DNA of 6,409 nt from Pseudopedobacter sp. GTDB lineage: Bacteria; Bacteroidota; Bacteroidia; Sphingobacteriales; Sphingobacteriaceae. The notes below the pieces were generated by a model. The model worked only from the letters and a program-made list of their open reading frames with translations. It did no database searches and was not told the origin of the DNA. The translations under genes and the position numbers were made by a program. Numbering within the stretch: the stretch's first letter is position 1; each line of letters begins with the position of its first letter. The stretch covers positions 1 to 6,409 of the forward strand of contig JACMNZ010000223.1 in the NCBI GenBank assembly GCA_014378285.1. Reading direction: 5' to 3'. Positions 1 through 5,979 of this stretch are shown here, piece by piece.

Positions 1-735
1 ATAATGTTTTATCTCCCTAAATATCCAAGGATAACCAATGGCAGCTCTTCCAATCATTATCCCATCAACCTCGTATTCTAATCTCCAATTGGCCGCCTTC
101 TCTGGCGAATCTATATCTCCATTACCGAAAATAGGAATTTTTATACGAGGATTTCTTTTGATTTCCTTAATTAAACTCCAATCGGCAACACCTTTGTACA
201 TTTGTGAACGAGTTCTACCATGAATAGTTAGTGCTTGAATTCCAACGTCTTGCAAACGCTCTGCAACTTCATAAACATTTTTAGTGTTATCATCCCAACC
301 TAATCTAGTTTTTACAGTCACAGGTAAATGTGTTGCTTTAACAACGGCAGATGTCATGGCTACCATCTTATCAATATCTTGTAACAAACTTGCCCCAGCG
401 CCTTTACAAGCTACATTTTTTACAGGGCAGCCATAATTAATATCAATTAAATCTGGATTTGCCATAGACGAAATTTCTGAAGCTTGCCTCATGTGGTCAA
501 TCTCAGAACCAAAAATTTGAATGCCAATAGGCCTTTCATATTCAAAGATGTCTAACTTTTGCCTGCTTTTTGCAGCATCTCTAATCAACCCTTCCGAAGA
601 TATAAATTCTGTATACATCATATCCACTCCGTTTTGTTTACAAACAAAACGAAAAGGTGGATCGCTCACGTCTTCCATCGGCGCAAGCAACAACGGAAAG
701 TTTCCTAAATCAATATTTCCGATTTTAACCGACAT
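1..735 (-). CDS. dusB: tRNA-dihydrouridine synthase, DusB type (3' end outside window)
   Basis: FMN-dependent, NADPH-using enzyme that reduces uridine in tRNA loops to dihydrouridine in the cytoplasm. The frame is open from ATG at 735 to the window edge (245 codons). The family is usually about 320-350 residues, so roughly the last quarter lies outside. Visible motifs in order: LAPMEDVSD near residues 17-25 (FMN-barrel start); NYGCPVKNVACKGAGASLL at about 100-118, whose NxGCP cysteine (C103) is the usual catalytic acid; TVKTRLGWDD at 140-149; IHGRTRSQMYKG at 171-182; GNGDI at 204-208; and GIMIGRAAIGYPW at 225-237, which contacts the FMN phosphate in the family. The start gives MSVKIG, a typical N-terminus. 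It is divergent from the CPBP protease gene. DusB rather than another Dus paralogue is judged from the GCPVKxVxxKGAGxxLL pattern. The exact uridine position modified cannot be told. Confidence 0.93.
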   Translation of the reverse strand, partial: MSVKIGNIDLGNFPLLLAPMEDVSDPPFRFVCKQNGVDMMYTEFISSEGLIRDAAKSRQKLDIFEYERPIGIQIFGSEIDHMRQASEISSMANPDLIDINYGCPVKNVACKGAGASLLQDIDKMVAMTSAVVKATHLPVTVKTRLGWDDNTKNVYEVAERLQDVGIQALTIHGRTRSQMYKGVADWSLIKEIKRNPRIKIPIFGNGDIDSPEKAANWRLEYEVDGIMIGRAAIGYPWIFREIKHY

Positions 736-762
736 TCAAAAATCTATTCTGTAATTTAACCG

Positions 763-770
763 CAAACTTA
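763..770 (-). promoter_or_regulatory. Candidate Bacteroidota -7 promoter box for dusB
   Basis: The minus strand reads TAAGTTTG, an exact match to the Bacteroidota sigma-ABfr -7 consensus TAnnTTTG. It lies 27 nt upstream of the dusB ATG, which would leave a leader of about 20 nt. No TTG at the expected -33 spacing is evident, so this is a motif-only call. It sits within the 51-bp divergent gap, so transcription of the rightward cluster may start from the same short region. No equally good box was seen on the plus strand. Confidence 0.4.
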
Positions 771-786
771 CCAAAAAGAATTTATT

Positions 787-1722
787 ATGGTCTACATGCA
801 AAAGTCAACGGCGTATCATCCTTTTGTACAGCTTATGTTTTTGATAATTATGGCCATTGTTGGCACATTTGTTTTTACAGCCATTGGATTAATAATATAC
901 TTTTTAACTAGCAGTATTGGTTTTGATATATCTAAATTATCTGGTGGCAATATCGCAAGTATGGATATTGGTTTTATTCAGGCATTACAAATTAGCAGTT
1001 CCTTTGGTATGTTTATCGCCGGTCCTATCGCTTTTGCTTACATCATAGAAAAAAAACCTACTCAATATTTTTATTTCGATAATCCTTTGCGTGGAATTCT
1101 GTTGTTGTTGGTCTTCGCAATTATGTTATTTTCTTCTCCATTGTTTGAATGGATAACATTAATCAACCAAAAAATGAGCTTGCCAGATTCACTTAAAAGC
1201 CTAGAAATTTGGATGAAACAAAGTGAGCAAGAAGCCGCTATCCTGACAAAAAAATTATTGATAATGAAAGATTATGGCGATTTAGCTATCAATATTTTGA
1301 TGATTGCCATTATTCCAGCCATTGGCGAAGAGCTTTTTTTTAGAGGTGGGATGCAAAATATCTTTGGCCAATGGTTTAAAAATCATCATGTAGCCATTTG
1401 GGTTACGGCCATAATTTTTAGTAGCATACACATGCAGTTTTACGGCTTTTTACCAAGGATGTTTTTAGGAGCTTTATTTGGATATGTTTTGGTTTATGGA
1501 AGAAGTATTTGGTTAGCTATTTTAGGACATTTTTTAAATAATGGAAGTGCGGTTGTAATGGCTTATGTTTATCAAAAACAAGGTAAAAGCTTAGACAAGC
1601 TAGATAATGAAACATCATTTAATAATTATAGCTATCTTATTAGTGCGATAATTACTTTAATTTTGCTAATTATCTTCTTTAAAAAAACAAAAGAAAAAAC
1701 AATTAAAACAACTTATGACTAA
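787..1722 (+). CDS. CPBP family intramembrane metalloprotease
   Basis: Predicted polytopic inner-membrane protease of the CPBP family (PF02517, formerly Abi/CAAX protease), 311 residues. The hallmark motifs are all present: EExxxR at E181-E182-R186 (IGEELFFRGG), FxxxH at F211-H215 (FSSIH) and HxxxN at H248-N252 (HFLNN). In the Rce1-like family these residues form the glutamate/histidine active site inside the membrane. Hydrophobic segments lie near residues 15-42, 62-86, 101-120, 164-180, 203-235, 239-256 and 283-298, and the tail is lysine-rich. A second possible start is the ATG at 796 (M4), so the exact N-terminus is uncertain. The gene overlaps the next by 8 bp, suggesting translational coupling in one transcript with the DUF2007 gene and cdsA. 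The substrate cannot be told. Members are known in bacteriocin immunity, protein sorting and membrane homeostasis, and this housekeeping context favours a physiological role over immunity. Confidence 0.9.
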   Translation: MVYMQKSTAYHPFVQLMFLIIMAIVGTFVFTAIGLIIYFLTSSIGFDISKLSGGNIASMDIGFIQALQISSSFGMFIAGPIAFAYIIEKKPTQYFYFDNPLRGILLLLVFAIMLFSSPLFEWITLINQKMSLPDSLKSLEIWMKQSEQEAAILTKKLLIMKDYGDLAINILMIAIIPAIGEELFFRGGMQNIFGQWFKNHHVAIWVTAIIFSSIHMQFYGFLPRMFLGALFGYVLVYGRSIWLAILGHFLNNGSAVVMAYVYQKQGKSLDKLDNETSFNNYSYLISAIITLILLIIFFKKTKEKTIKTTYD

Positions 1723-1918
1723 CAATTGGGTTAAAATTTACACCTCCAACCAATTCTTTCAATCTGAAATGGTAAAACAAGTTTTGGTTGATCATGACAT
1801 TGACGCCATTATCATGAACAAACAAGATTCGTCTTATAAATTTGGCGAGGTAGAGGTGCATGTCAATCAAGAAAACTTTGATAAGGCTTTAGCAATTATC
1901 GTAGAAAACGATTTATAA
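1715..1918 (+). CDS. DUF2007 domain small protein (putative signal-transducing protein)
   Basis: A 67-residue soluble protein matching the DUF2007 family (PF09413, 'putative prokaryotic signal transducing protein'). The match rests on the opening WVKIYTSNQFFQSEMVKQVL, a central IDAIIMNKQDSSY stretch and the end VEVHVNQENFDKALAIIVEND. This beta-alpha-beta/beta-alpha layout resembles small ferredoxin-like or ACT-like regulatory folds. The length is normal for a single-domain member. Its ATG lies inside the last codons of the CPBP protease gene (8-bp overlap), and its TAA is followed directly by the cdsA ATG, so it is firmly embedded in that operon. No catalytic residues are evident and its biochemical role is unknown. 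Placement between a membrane protease and CDP-diacylglycerol synthase suggests, by context only, a regulatory link to membrane functions. Confidence 0.85.
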   Translation: MTNNWVKIYTSNQFFQSEMVKQVLVDHDIDAIIMNKQDSSYKFGEVEVHVNQENFDKALAIIVENDL

Positions 1919-2722
1919 ATGAAAACTAGGGCTATAACAGGAATAATCTTTGTTTTGGTGATGTTAGCATCATTGCTAACCGGAGCTTATGTTTTTGTTG
2001 GTTTTTATATGTTTTTGAGCTTAGTTTGTTTAATAGAGTTTTTCACTTTGGTTAAAACAACGGGCTTAAGACCGCATAGAACAATTGGTTACGTGGCAGC
2101 AGTTATTCTTTTTGCTTCTATTGCTGGCCGATTTTTTATTGAGTTTGAAACCAAATGGCTTTTGATAAATATCCCACTATTCTTCGGGATTTTTATTAGA
2201 GAGCTCTACAAAAAGTCAAAGCTTCCTTTCAGTAATATCGCATACACCTTTTTAGGATTGATTTACGCAGTTGTTCCATTTATCTTTTACGTAGTTATTG
2301 CTTTTATATCTGGTAGTTATAATTTTCATTTAGCTTTAGGATTTTTTCTAATGCTTTGGGCAAACGATACCGGAGCTTACTTATTTGGAGTAAAACTCGG
2401 CAAGCATAGATTGTTTGAAAGACATTCACCAAAAAAATCATGGGAAGGATTTATAGGCGGAATTTTTACCAGTGTCTTAATAGGTTATATCATTTCCTTC
2501 TTTTTTACCGATTATCCCTTTTATCATTGGATAATCATGGCATTTATCATCTCTTGCTTTGGTACCCTAGGCGATTTGGTAGAGTCTATGTTTAAAAGAA
2601 GTATCGAAATCAAAGACTCAGGAAAAATTTTGCCCGGTCATGGCGGTTTACTAGATCGTTTCGACGGCTTATTATTATCTGCCCCTGTGATATTCGTTTA
2701 TCTCTATTTAATTACTTATTAG
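1919..2722 (+). CDS. cdsA: Phosphatidate cytidylyltransferase (CDP-diacylglycerol synthase)
   Basis: Integral membrane enzyme converting phosphatidic acid and CTP to CDP-diacylglycerol and pyrophosphate, the branch-point precursor of phosphatidylethanolamine and acidic phospholipids. At 267 residues it is normal for the family. It has many hydrophobic segments (about 8-42, 56-73, 82-94, 106-132, 137-148, 178-197, 203-218 and 250-265). The diagnostic C-terminal family signature is complete at residues 223-249: S223, K226-R227, K232-D233, then LPGHGG at 238-243 and DRFD at 246-249. The upstream conserved WANDTGAYLFG (147-157) and SPKKSWEG (170-177) blocks are also intact, so it should be active. 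Its ATG abuts the stop codon of the DUF2007 gene, implying translational coupling. Psd, which acts later in the same pathway, follows after 128 bp. Confidence 0.96.
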   Translation: MKTRAITGIIFVLVMLASLLTGAYVFVGFYMFLSLVCLIEFFTLVKTTGLRPHRTIGYVAAVILFASIAGRFFIEFETKWLLINIPLFFGIFIRELYKKSKLPFSNIAYTFLGLIYAVVPFIFYVVIAFISGSYNFHLALGFFLMLWANDTGAYLFGVKLGKHRLFERHSPKKSWEGFIGGIFTSVLIGYIISFFFTDYPFYHWIIMAFIISCFGTLGDLVESMFKRSIEIKDSGKILPGHGGLLDRFDGLLLSAPVIFVYLYLITY

Positions 2723-2752
2723 TATTTTTGCAAAAAAAATATATTTAAGCCC

Positions 2753-2845
2753 AATAAACTAATTTGCTAATGAGCTAATATTTTGAGGTTTTACAAGCCT
2801 ACTAAACTAATAAACTATAATAACCTAAAAAACTAACAAACTAAA
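2753..2845 (+). repeat. Degenerate CTAA/AAACTAA-rich spacer before psd
   Basis: The 128-bp gap between cdsA and psd contains eight CTAA tetramers within about 86 bp (starting near 2759, 2767, 2775, 2802, 2807, 2825, 2833 and 2841). Several extend to AAACTAA or ATAAACTA. The units are irregularly spaced and the bases between them vary, so this is a degenerate simple repeat rather than a clean tandem array. A short ttttt-gc-aaaaa inverted repeat lies just after the cdsA stop (about 2725-2736), but no convincing terminator is visible. Psd could therefore be transcribed by read-through from cdsA or from a promoter within this stretch. Confidence 0.5.
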
Positions 2846-2850
2846 AACAC

Positions 2851-3516
2851 ATGACCATCCATAAAGAAGGCTATACCTCACTCGCAATTTGCGTTTTATT
2901 CATATTTGTTACCAATTGGATAGTTAATTATTATATCCCAAATGTTACTTGGTTTGTATGGTTATGGTATGCTGTTTCACTATTTTTATTTATAACCATT
3001 TTACAGTTTTTCCGTAGCCCAACAAGAGCCTGGAATACTAATGAAAGACAAATAATCTGCCCTGCAGATGGAAAGGTGGTAGTAATTGAAGAAACAGAAG
3101 AATCAGAATATTTTAAGGATAAAAGATTACAGATTTCAGTTTTTATGTCGCCAATTGACGTACATGTAAATCGCAACCCAATAAACGGGATTGTGAAATA
3201 TTTTAAATATCATCCAGGAAAATATTTAGTGGCTTGGAACCCGAAATCTAGTACAGAAAACGAACGAACAACAACTGTTGTGGAGCATGAAAAGGGTGTT
3301 AAAATTTTGTACCGCCAAATTGCAGGAGCTTTAGCCCGAAGAATTGTTTGGTACATAAAAGAAGGCGACCCCGTAAAACAAAGTGAACAATTCGGCTTCA
3401 TTAAATTTGGATCAAGAGTAGATGTTTTTTTACCATTAGGCACACAAGTTCATGTTAATTTAAATGAAATGGTTAAAGGTGGAATTACAGTTTTAGCTAC
3501 TTTTCCAAACAATTAA
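2851..3516 (+). CDS. psd: Phosphatidylserine decarboxylase, short (PSD-A-like) form
   Basis: Pyruvoyl-dependent membrane enzyme decarboxylating phosphatidylserine to phosphatidylethanolamine. At 221 residues it matches the short form found in Bacteroidota and related groups, not the roughly 300-residue E. coli type. Two N-terminal hydrophobic stretches (about 10-28 and 36-53) would anchor it. Then come CPADGKVVVIEE (70-81), SVFMSPIDVHVNR (96-108, with the conserved histidine H105) and KYHPGKYLVAWNPKS (119-133). The C-terminal FGSRVDVFLP carries the Gly187-Ser188 bond, which in this family is cut autocatalytically. That converts Ser188 to the pyruvoyl group at the head of a 34-residue alpha chain. 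All expected functional residues are present. It lies downstream of cdsA, earlier in the pathway. Phosphatidylserine synthase, which makes its substrate, is not in the window. An apparent intrinsic terminator follows 4 bp after the stop. Confidence 0.94.
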   Translation: MTIHKEGYTSLAICVLFIFVTNWIVNYYIPNVTWFVWLWYAVSLFLFITILQFFRSPTRAWNTNERQIICPADGKVVVIEETEESEYFKDKRLQISVFMSPIDVHVNRNPINGIVKYFKYHPGKYLVAWNPKSSTENERTTTVVEHEKGVKILYRQIAGALARRIVWYIKEGDPVKQSEQFGFIKFGSRVDVFLPLGTQVHVNLNEMVKGGITVLATFPNN

Positions 3517-3520
3517 TTCC

Positions 3521-3568
3521 CGCTCAATCAAATAAAATTATATTGATTTTTATTATTTGGGCGTTTTT
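3521..3568 (+). terminator. Rho-independent terminator after psd
   Basis: The left arm cgctcaa (3521-3527) pairs with ttgggcg (3557-3563), including one G-U pair. Inside it, after a small internal loop, aataaaa can pair with ttttatt. The right arm is followed immediately by five T residues (3564-3568). Position right after the psd stop and the trailing U-tract fit an intrinsic terminator ending the rightward cluster. Confidence 0.65.
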
Positions 3569-3572
3569 ATAC

Positions 3573-3588
3573 TCCGCCAGCTGGCGGA
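3573..3588. repeat. Perfect 16-bp palindrome TCCGCCAGCTGGCGGA
   Basis: Perfect self-complementary sequence and strikingly GC-rich (12 of 16) against an AT-rich background. In RNA it can form a 6-bp stem with an AGCT loop on either strand. On the plus strand a run of seven T (3595-3601) follows 6 nt after it, so it may serve as a second, back-up terminator for psd. It could equally be a protein-binding site or one copy of a dispersed genomic palindrome. The partly matching ggcggag at 3646-3652 is complementary to ctccgcc at 3572-3578 and could pair with it instead. Confidence 0.6.
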
Positions 3589-3774
3589 TATATCTTTTTT
3601 TGTTATTTGTTAATCTTTATTAGCAAAAAAAGCTTGTCAGACTACGGCGGAGATGTTGTTCCTATCGTTAAAGTGTTCATTAAATAAATTATAGATTCTA
3701 CTCCGTCTTGCTAATTCAACTTCAAATCAAACAAAAACTAAAATCTACCGTTTGTTAATTTAAATTCTATAATT

Positions 3775-4053
3775 ATGAAAGCGACTTGGAACGGACAAAT
3801 AATAGCAGAAAGCAATGACACTATAGTTGTGGAGAATAATCATTATTTTCCTGCATCTTCAATAAAGAAAGATTTACTTAAATCCTCTACTAAACATACA
3901 AGCTGTCCTTGGAAAGGTGAAGCTTCTTATTATTCTTTAGAAGTGGATGGAAAAGAAAACGCCGATGCTGCTTGGTACTACCCAAACCCAAAAGATGCTG
4001 CAAAGGAAATTAAAGGTTATGTGGCTTTTTGGAAAGGTGTAAAAGTAGATTAA
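3775..4053 (+). CDS. DUF427 domain-containing protein
   Basis: A 92-residue soluble protein of the DUF427 family (PF04248). The family core is nearly complete: NHYFPASSI (22-30), TKHTSCPWKGEASYYSL (39-55, with the conserved CPWKG around Cys44), DAAWYYPNP (64-72) and GYVAFWKG (81-88). Length is typical for a single-domain member. The ATG at 3775 is the only sensible start, since the alignable region begins almost at once (ATWNGQIIAES). It stands alone: the preceding 258 bp are non-coding and the next gene is convergent, with the two stop codons overlapping by 4 bp in the sequence TTAA. The family is widespread but its biochemical function is not established, and nothing here adds to it. No signal peptide or membrane segment is seen. 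Confidence 0.9.
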   Translation: MKATWNGQIIAESNDTIVVENNHYFPASSIKKDLLKSSTKHTSCPWKGEASYYSLEVDGKENADAAWYYPNPKDAAKEIKGYVAFWKGVKVD

Positions 4054-4697
4054 TCATCAGTAAACCTGAATTGCTTTTTGATTGCTTCTTTATGATGAGA
4101 ATTAACTCTTTTATCAAACTCAGCAAATTTAAAATCATGATTTGTACCTGCATCTAAAAGATGAAAATATACAGAAGGTTTTAAGTTCTCAAAATATTCA
4201 ATCAAGTTGCTACTCCAAATCAACTGACAATCTCCTTTTATTTTAGGAATAACTGTATTTATTCCATCCTTCATTACAATATTTCTTACATGATTAGACT
4301 CCAAATTTCCTTGAGGAAAAATCAATACTAAATTCCCGGGATTATCTAATAATTGGGCGGCGTAATTTAAACTCTCAATTACTGTTGTAGTTCCTGGAGC
4401 AACAGAAAAACACCCGAAATACTTTAACCAAGGATTCATCTGCATTTGTTTCTTTAATACCATAATATAAAAACCTTTCAGTTCTTGTTGTTTATGTATA
4501 GCGTTTAAAGCTAAATAAGCTGCCCAAAAGCCATCCCAAAAACTAAAATGATTACACATTAATAAATAAGAATGATTATCCTTAATAGGGATCCCATTAA
4601 TAACCATTTTGTTAAACCGTCTACGAAAAAACCAAGTAATAAAATAACCTGTGGCTTTAATTATGGAAACTGGAAGTGGTTTGGCTTTAATGATCAT
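4050..4697 (-). CDS. PlsC-like lysophospholipid acyltransferase family protein
   Basis: Predicted membrane-associated acyltransferase of the LPLAT/PlsC superfamily (PF01553), 215 residues. The catalytic HX4D motif is H50-D55 within MCNHFSFWDGF. The acceptor-site block normally FPEGTRS appears as FPQGNLES (127-134), so glutamate is replaced by glutamine and the usual arginine is missing. A hydrophobic stretch at about 8-24 (VSIIKATGYFITWFF) could anchor it to the inner membrane, and FGCFSVAPG (94-102) matches the family's middle block. Its ATG lies within the last codons of the alpha/beta hydrolase gene (11-bp overlap), so the two are probably translationally coupled. The family transfers acyl chains to a lysolipid or similar acceptor. 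The altered motif leaves the acceptor open: lysophosphatidate, an amino lipid, a glycosylated carotenoid or another alcohol are all possible. It is unlikely to be the sole housekeeping PlsC. Confidence 0.8.
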   Translation of the reverse strand: MIIKAKPLPVSIIKATGYFITWFFRRRFNKMVINGIPIKDNHSYLLMCNHFSFWDGFWAAYLALNAIHKQQELKGFYIMVLKKQMQMNPWLKYFGCFSVAPGTTTVIESLNYAAQLLDNPGNLVLIFPQGNLESNHVRNIVMKDGINTVIPKIKGDCQLIWSSNLIEYFENLKPSVYFHLLDAGTNHDFKFAEFDKRVNSHHKEAIKKQFRFTDD

Positions 4698-5514
4698 TTA
4701 GACAACTTGATAAATGTTGGGCAAAATTCTGGTTAATCATATCATGGTTTTCATCAATGATTAATTGCTTGGCATTAATTATTTGAGGGATTATGGCTCT
4801 CCCAATTTTTGCAGGATAGCTTTTGTCTCTCTTTCCAAAAATAAAAATACTTTTTATATGATGATTGTTTAGGTGGTGAATAAATTTCTGAGTATCGAGT
4901 TTTAGAAATCTCAAATAAGAAGTACACGCGTAAAAACTAAACCTTAATTCTGGCGTAGCAATCTCTCGATATAAAATTTCATACGCCTTTCCATCAATAA
5001 TTTTGGTTTTTTTTAATGATGAAAGTAAACGCAACATTCCATTATCGCTTAAAGCTAATCGTTCTAAAATTTTATTCCCAATTATATTACTACTCAAAAA
5101 AGTAATTACTTTACCCGCATTTAAACTGGAAGGTGCAGCAACTATAAATTTTTCAATTCTTTTGGGAATTTCCTCTACCAAAGCGGTTGCATAAAATGAA
5201 CCCATTGAATAAGCGATAATTGAAAATTTATCAATTGATTTTGAATCGCAAAAAGCAAGAAAAAGATCGCTCAATTCTTTTTTGGTTATTCCCTTTTTAA
5301 CATTTTTTACGCTTTGATCAATCAGTTTAGTTTTTTTATGGAAAAATAAATCGAAACCATAAAAAGTATAATCATCACCAAAACTTTCCTCTAAAACTTT
5401 AAACTGTTTACCATGCATACCATATCCATGAAAACATAACATCACCTTATCACCTTTTCCAAATTGATAATAATGCATTTTAACCAGCTCGTTTTCAAAA
5501 TAATGTCCTGTCAT
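4687..5514 (-). CDS. Alpha/beta hydrolase
   Basis: Predicted soluble serine hydrolase of the alpha/beta-hydrolase fold, 275 residues from ATG at 5514. Visible features: VMLCFHGYGMHG with the oxyanion-hole HGYG (29-32), the nucleophile elbow IIAYSMGS with Ser103 (AxSxG rather than GxSxG), an acid at D230 in FIFGKRDKSYP, and His257 in IIDENHDM. The catalytic triad is therefore complete. A variable lysine-rich cap region lies between about 130 and 205. An in-frame TTG at 5520 would add two residues and sit directly after the RES toxin stop. ATG is preferred because TTG starts are uncommon, but neither has a clear ribosome site. The gene follows the toxin by 6 bp and overlaps the acyltransferase by 11 bp. 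The substrate is unknown. Neighbouring the acyltransferase, a lipid ester or thioester is a reasonable guess, not something the sequence shows. Confidence 0.82.
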   Translation of the reverse strand: MTGHYFENELVKMHYYQFGKGDKVMLCFHGYGMHGKQFKVLEESFGDDYTFYGFDLFFHKKTKLIDQSVKNVKKGITKKELSDLFLAFCDSKSIDKFSIIAYSMGSFYATALVEEIPKRIEKFIVAAPSSLNAGKVITFLSSNIIGNKILERLALSDNGMLRLLSSLKKTKIIDGKAYEILYREIATPELRFSFYACTSYLRFLKLDTQKFIHHLNNHHIKSIFIFGKRDKSYPAKIGRAIIPQIINAKQLIIDENHDMINQNFAQHLSSCLNDH

Positions 5515-5520
5515 TTCCAA

Positions 5521-5979
5521 TTATTTAAAAATACGTTTATCAAAAGGGAATTTTTCTGATTTAGAGATTTTTATGTACTTAAAATCCTTATGGATTGGAT
5601 TAATGAGAAAATTAAAATCACCTTTTGTTACGACGGATGGGATTTTTAAAACACAAAATTTATTCTTAATTACAAATTCATTTCCAAATTTTTGAGTTGC
5701 CGAAGGATGTGGGAAAAGATTCCAGTTCAATGGTAATTCTTCCATAAATAATTCTTTAACAGCAATAGAATTTGGAATTTGGATAGTCAGCATTATAAAA
5801 TCGTCTGGTAAAGTGGCTAAAGTTAGGTAAACCGCAACTTCTGCCATTGCTAAAGAACGGTTACCTGCAGTATAAATCAGCTCCACTCCTACCGAATTCC
5901 ATCTAGCTCCCTTAATAGAAGACCCTTTTCCAGAAAGTGAGTCTGCATATTTTTCTCTCGTAAGTCTAAAAACTTCCAT
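5521..5979 (-). CDS. RES domain toxin of a RES-Xre toxin-antitoxin module
   Basis: RES-family protein (PF08808) of 152 residues, the normal length for these toxins. Characterised relatives (MbcT, ParT, Pseudomonas putida RES) inactivate cells by breaking down NAD+ or by ADP-ribosyl transfer. The namesake conserved residues are visible: Arg26 in GARWNSVG, Glu47 in SLAMAEVAVY and Ser115 in KIPSVVTKGDFNFLINP. Tyr36 in IYTAGN and the closing NPIHKDF block also match. It begins VFRLTREKYADSLSGKGS, the expected first strand. The start ATG shares one base with the antitoxin stop (TAATG), and the antitoxin gene comes first, as is standard for this class. No truncation or loss of key residues is seen, so it is predicted active and neutralised by the upstream product. 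Confidence 0.9.
   Translation of the reverse strand: MEVFRLTREKYADSLSGKGSSIKGARWNSVGVELIYTAGNRSLAMAEVAVYLTLATLPDDFIMLTIQIPNSIAVKELFMEELPLNWNLFPHPSATQKFGNEFVIKNKFCVLKIPSVVTKGDFNFLINPIHKDFKYIKISKSEKFPFDKRIFK

Noticed and set aside
38..754. Plus-strand open frames opposite dusB (38-223 and 521-754)
   Set aside because: The minus strand encodes a continuous, motif-complete DusB across this stretch, so these are antisense shadows.
787..1722. CPBP protease as an abortive-infection (Abi) phage-defence gene
   Set aside because: The family was once named Abi, but the gene is embedded with cdsA and a DUF2007 gene and has no defence partners beside it.
2723..2730. TATTTTTG matching TAnnTTTG just after the cdsA stop, as a psd promoter
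   Set aside because: It matches the -7 consensus, but the motif is frequent by chance in such AT-rich sequence, no -33 element is seen, and it would leave a leader of over 100 nt.
2931..3443. Minus-strand open frames inside psd
   Set aside because: They lie antisense to a well-supported Psd with all family motifs, and their translations show no recognisable domain.
3746..3754. Possible -7 promoter box TAccgTTTG upstream of the DUF427 gene
   Set aside because: The spacing between TA and TTTG is one base too long and no TTG lies at the -33 distance, so it was not listed as a promoter.
3517..3774. tRNA gene, attachment site or CRISPR array in the intergenic stretch
   Set aside because: No cloverleaf, no regular repeat-spacer pattern and no direct repeats flanking the toxin-antitoxin operon were seen.
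5003..5194. Plus-strand 63-codon open frame inside the hydrolase
   Set aside because: Antisense to a conserved alpha/beta hydrolase, with no domain or ribosome site.
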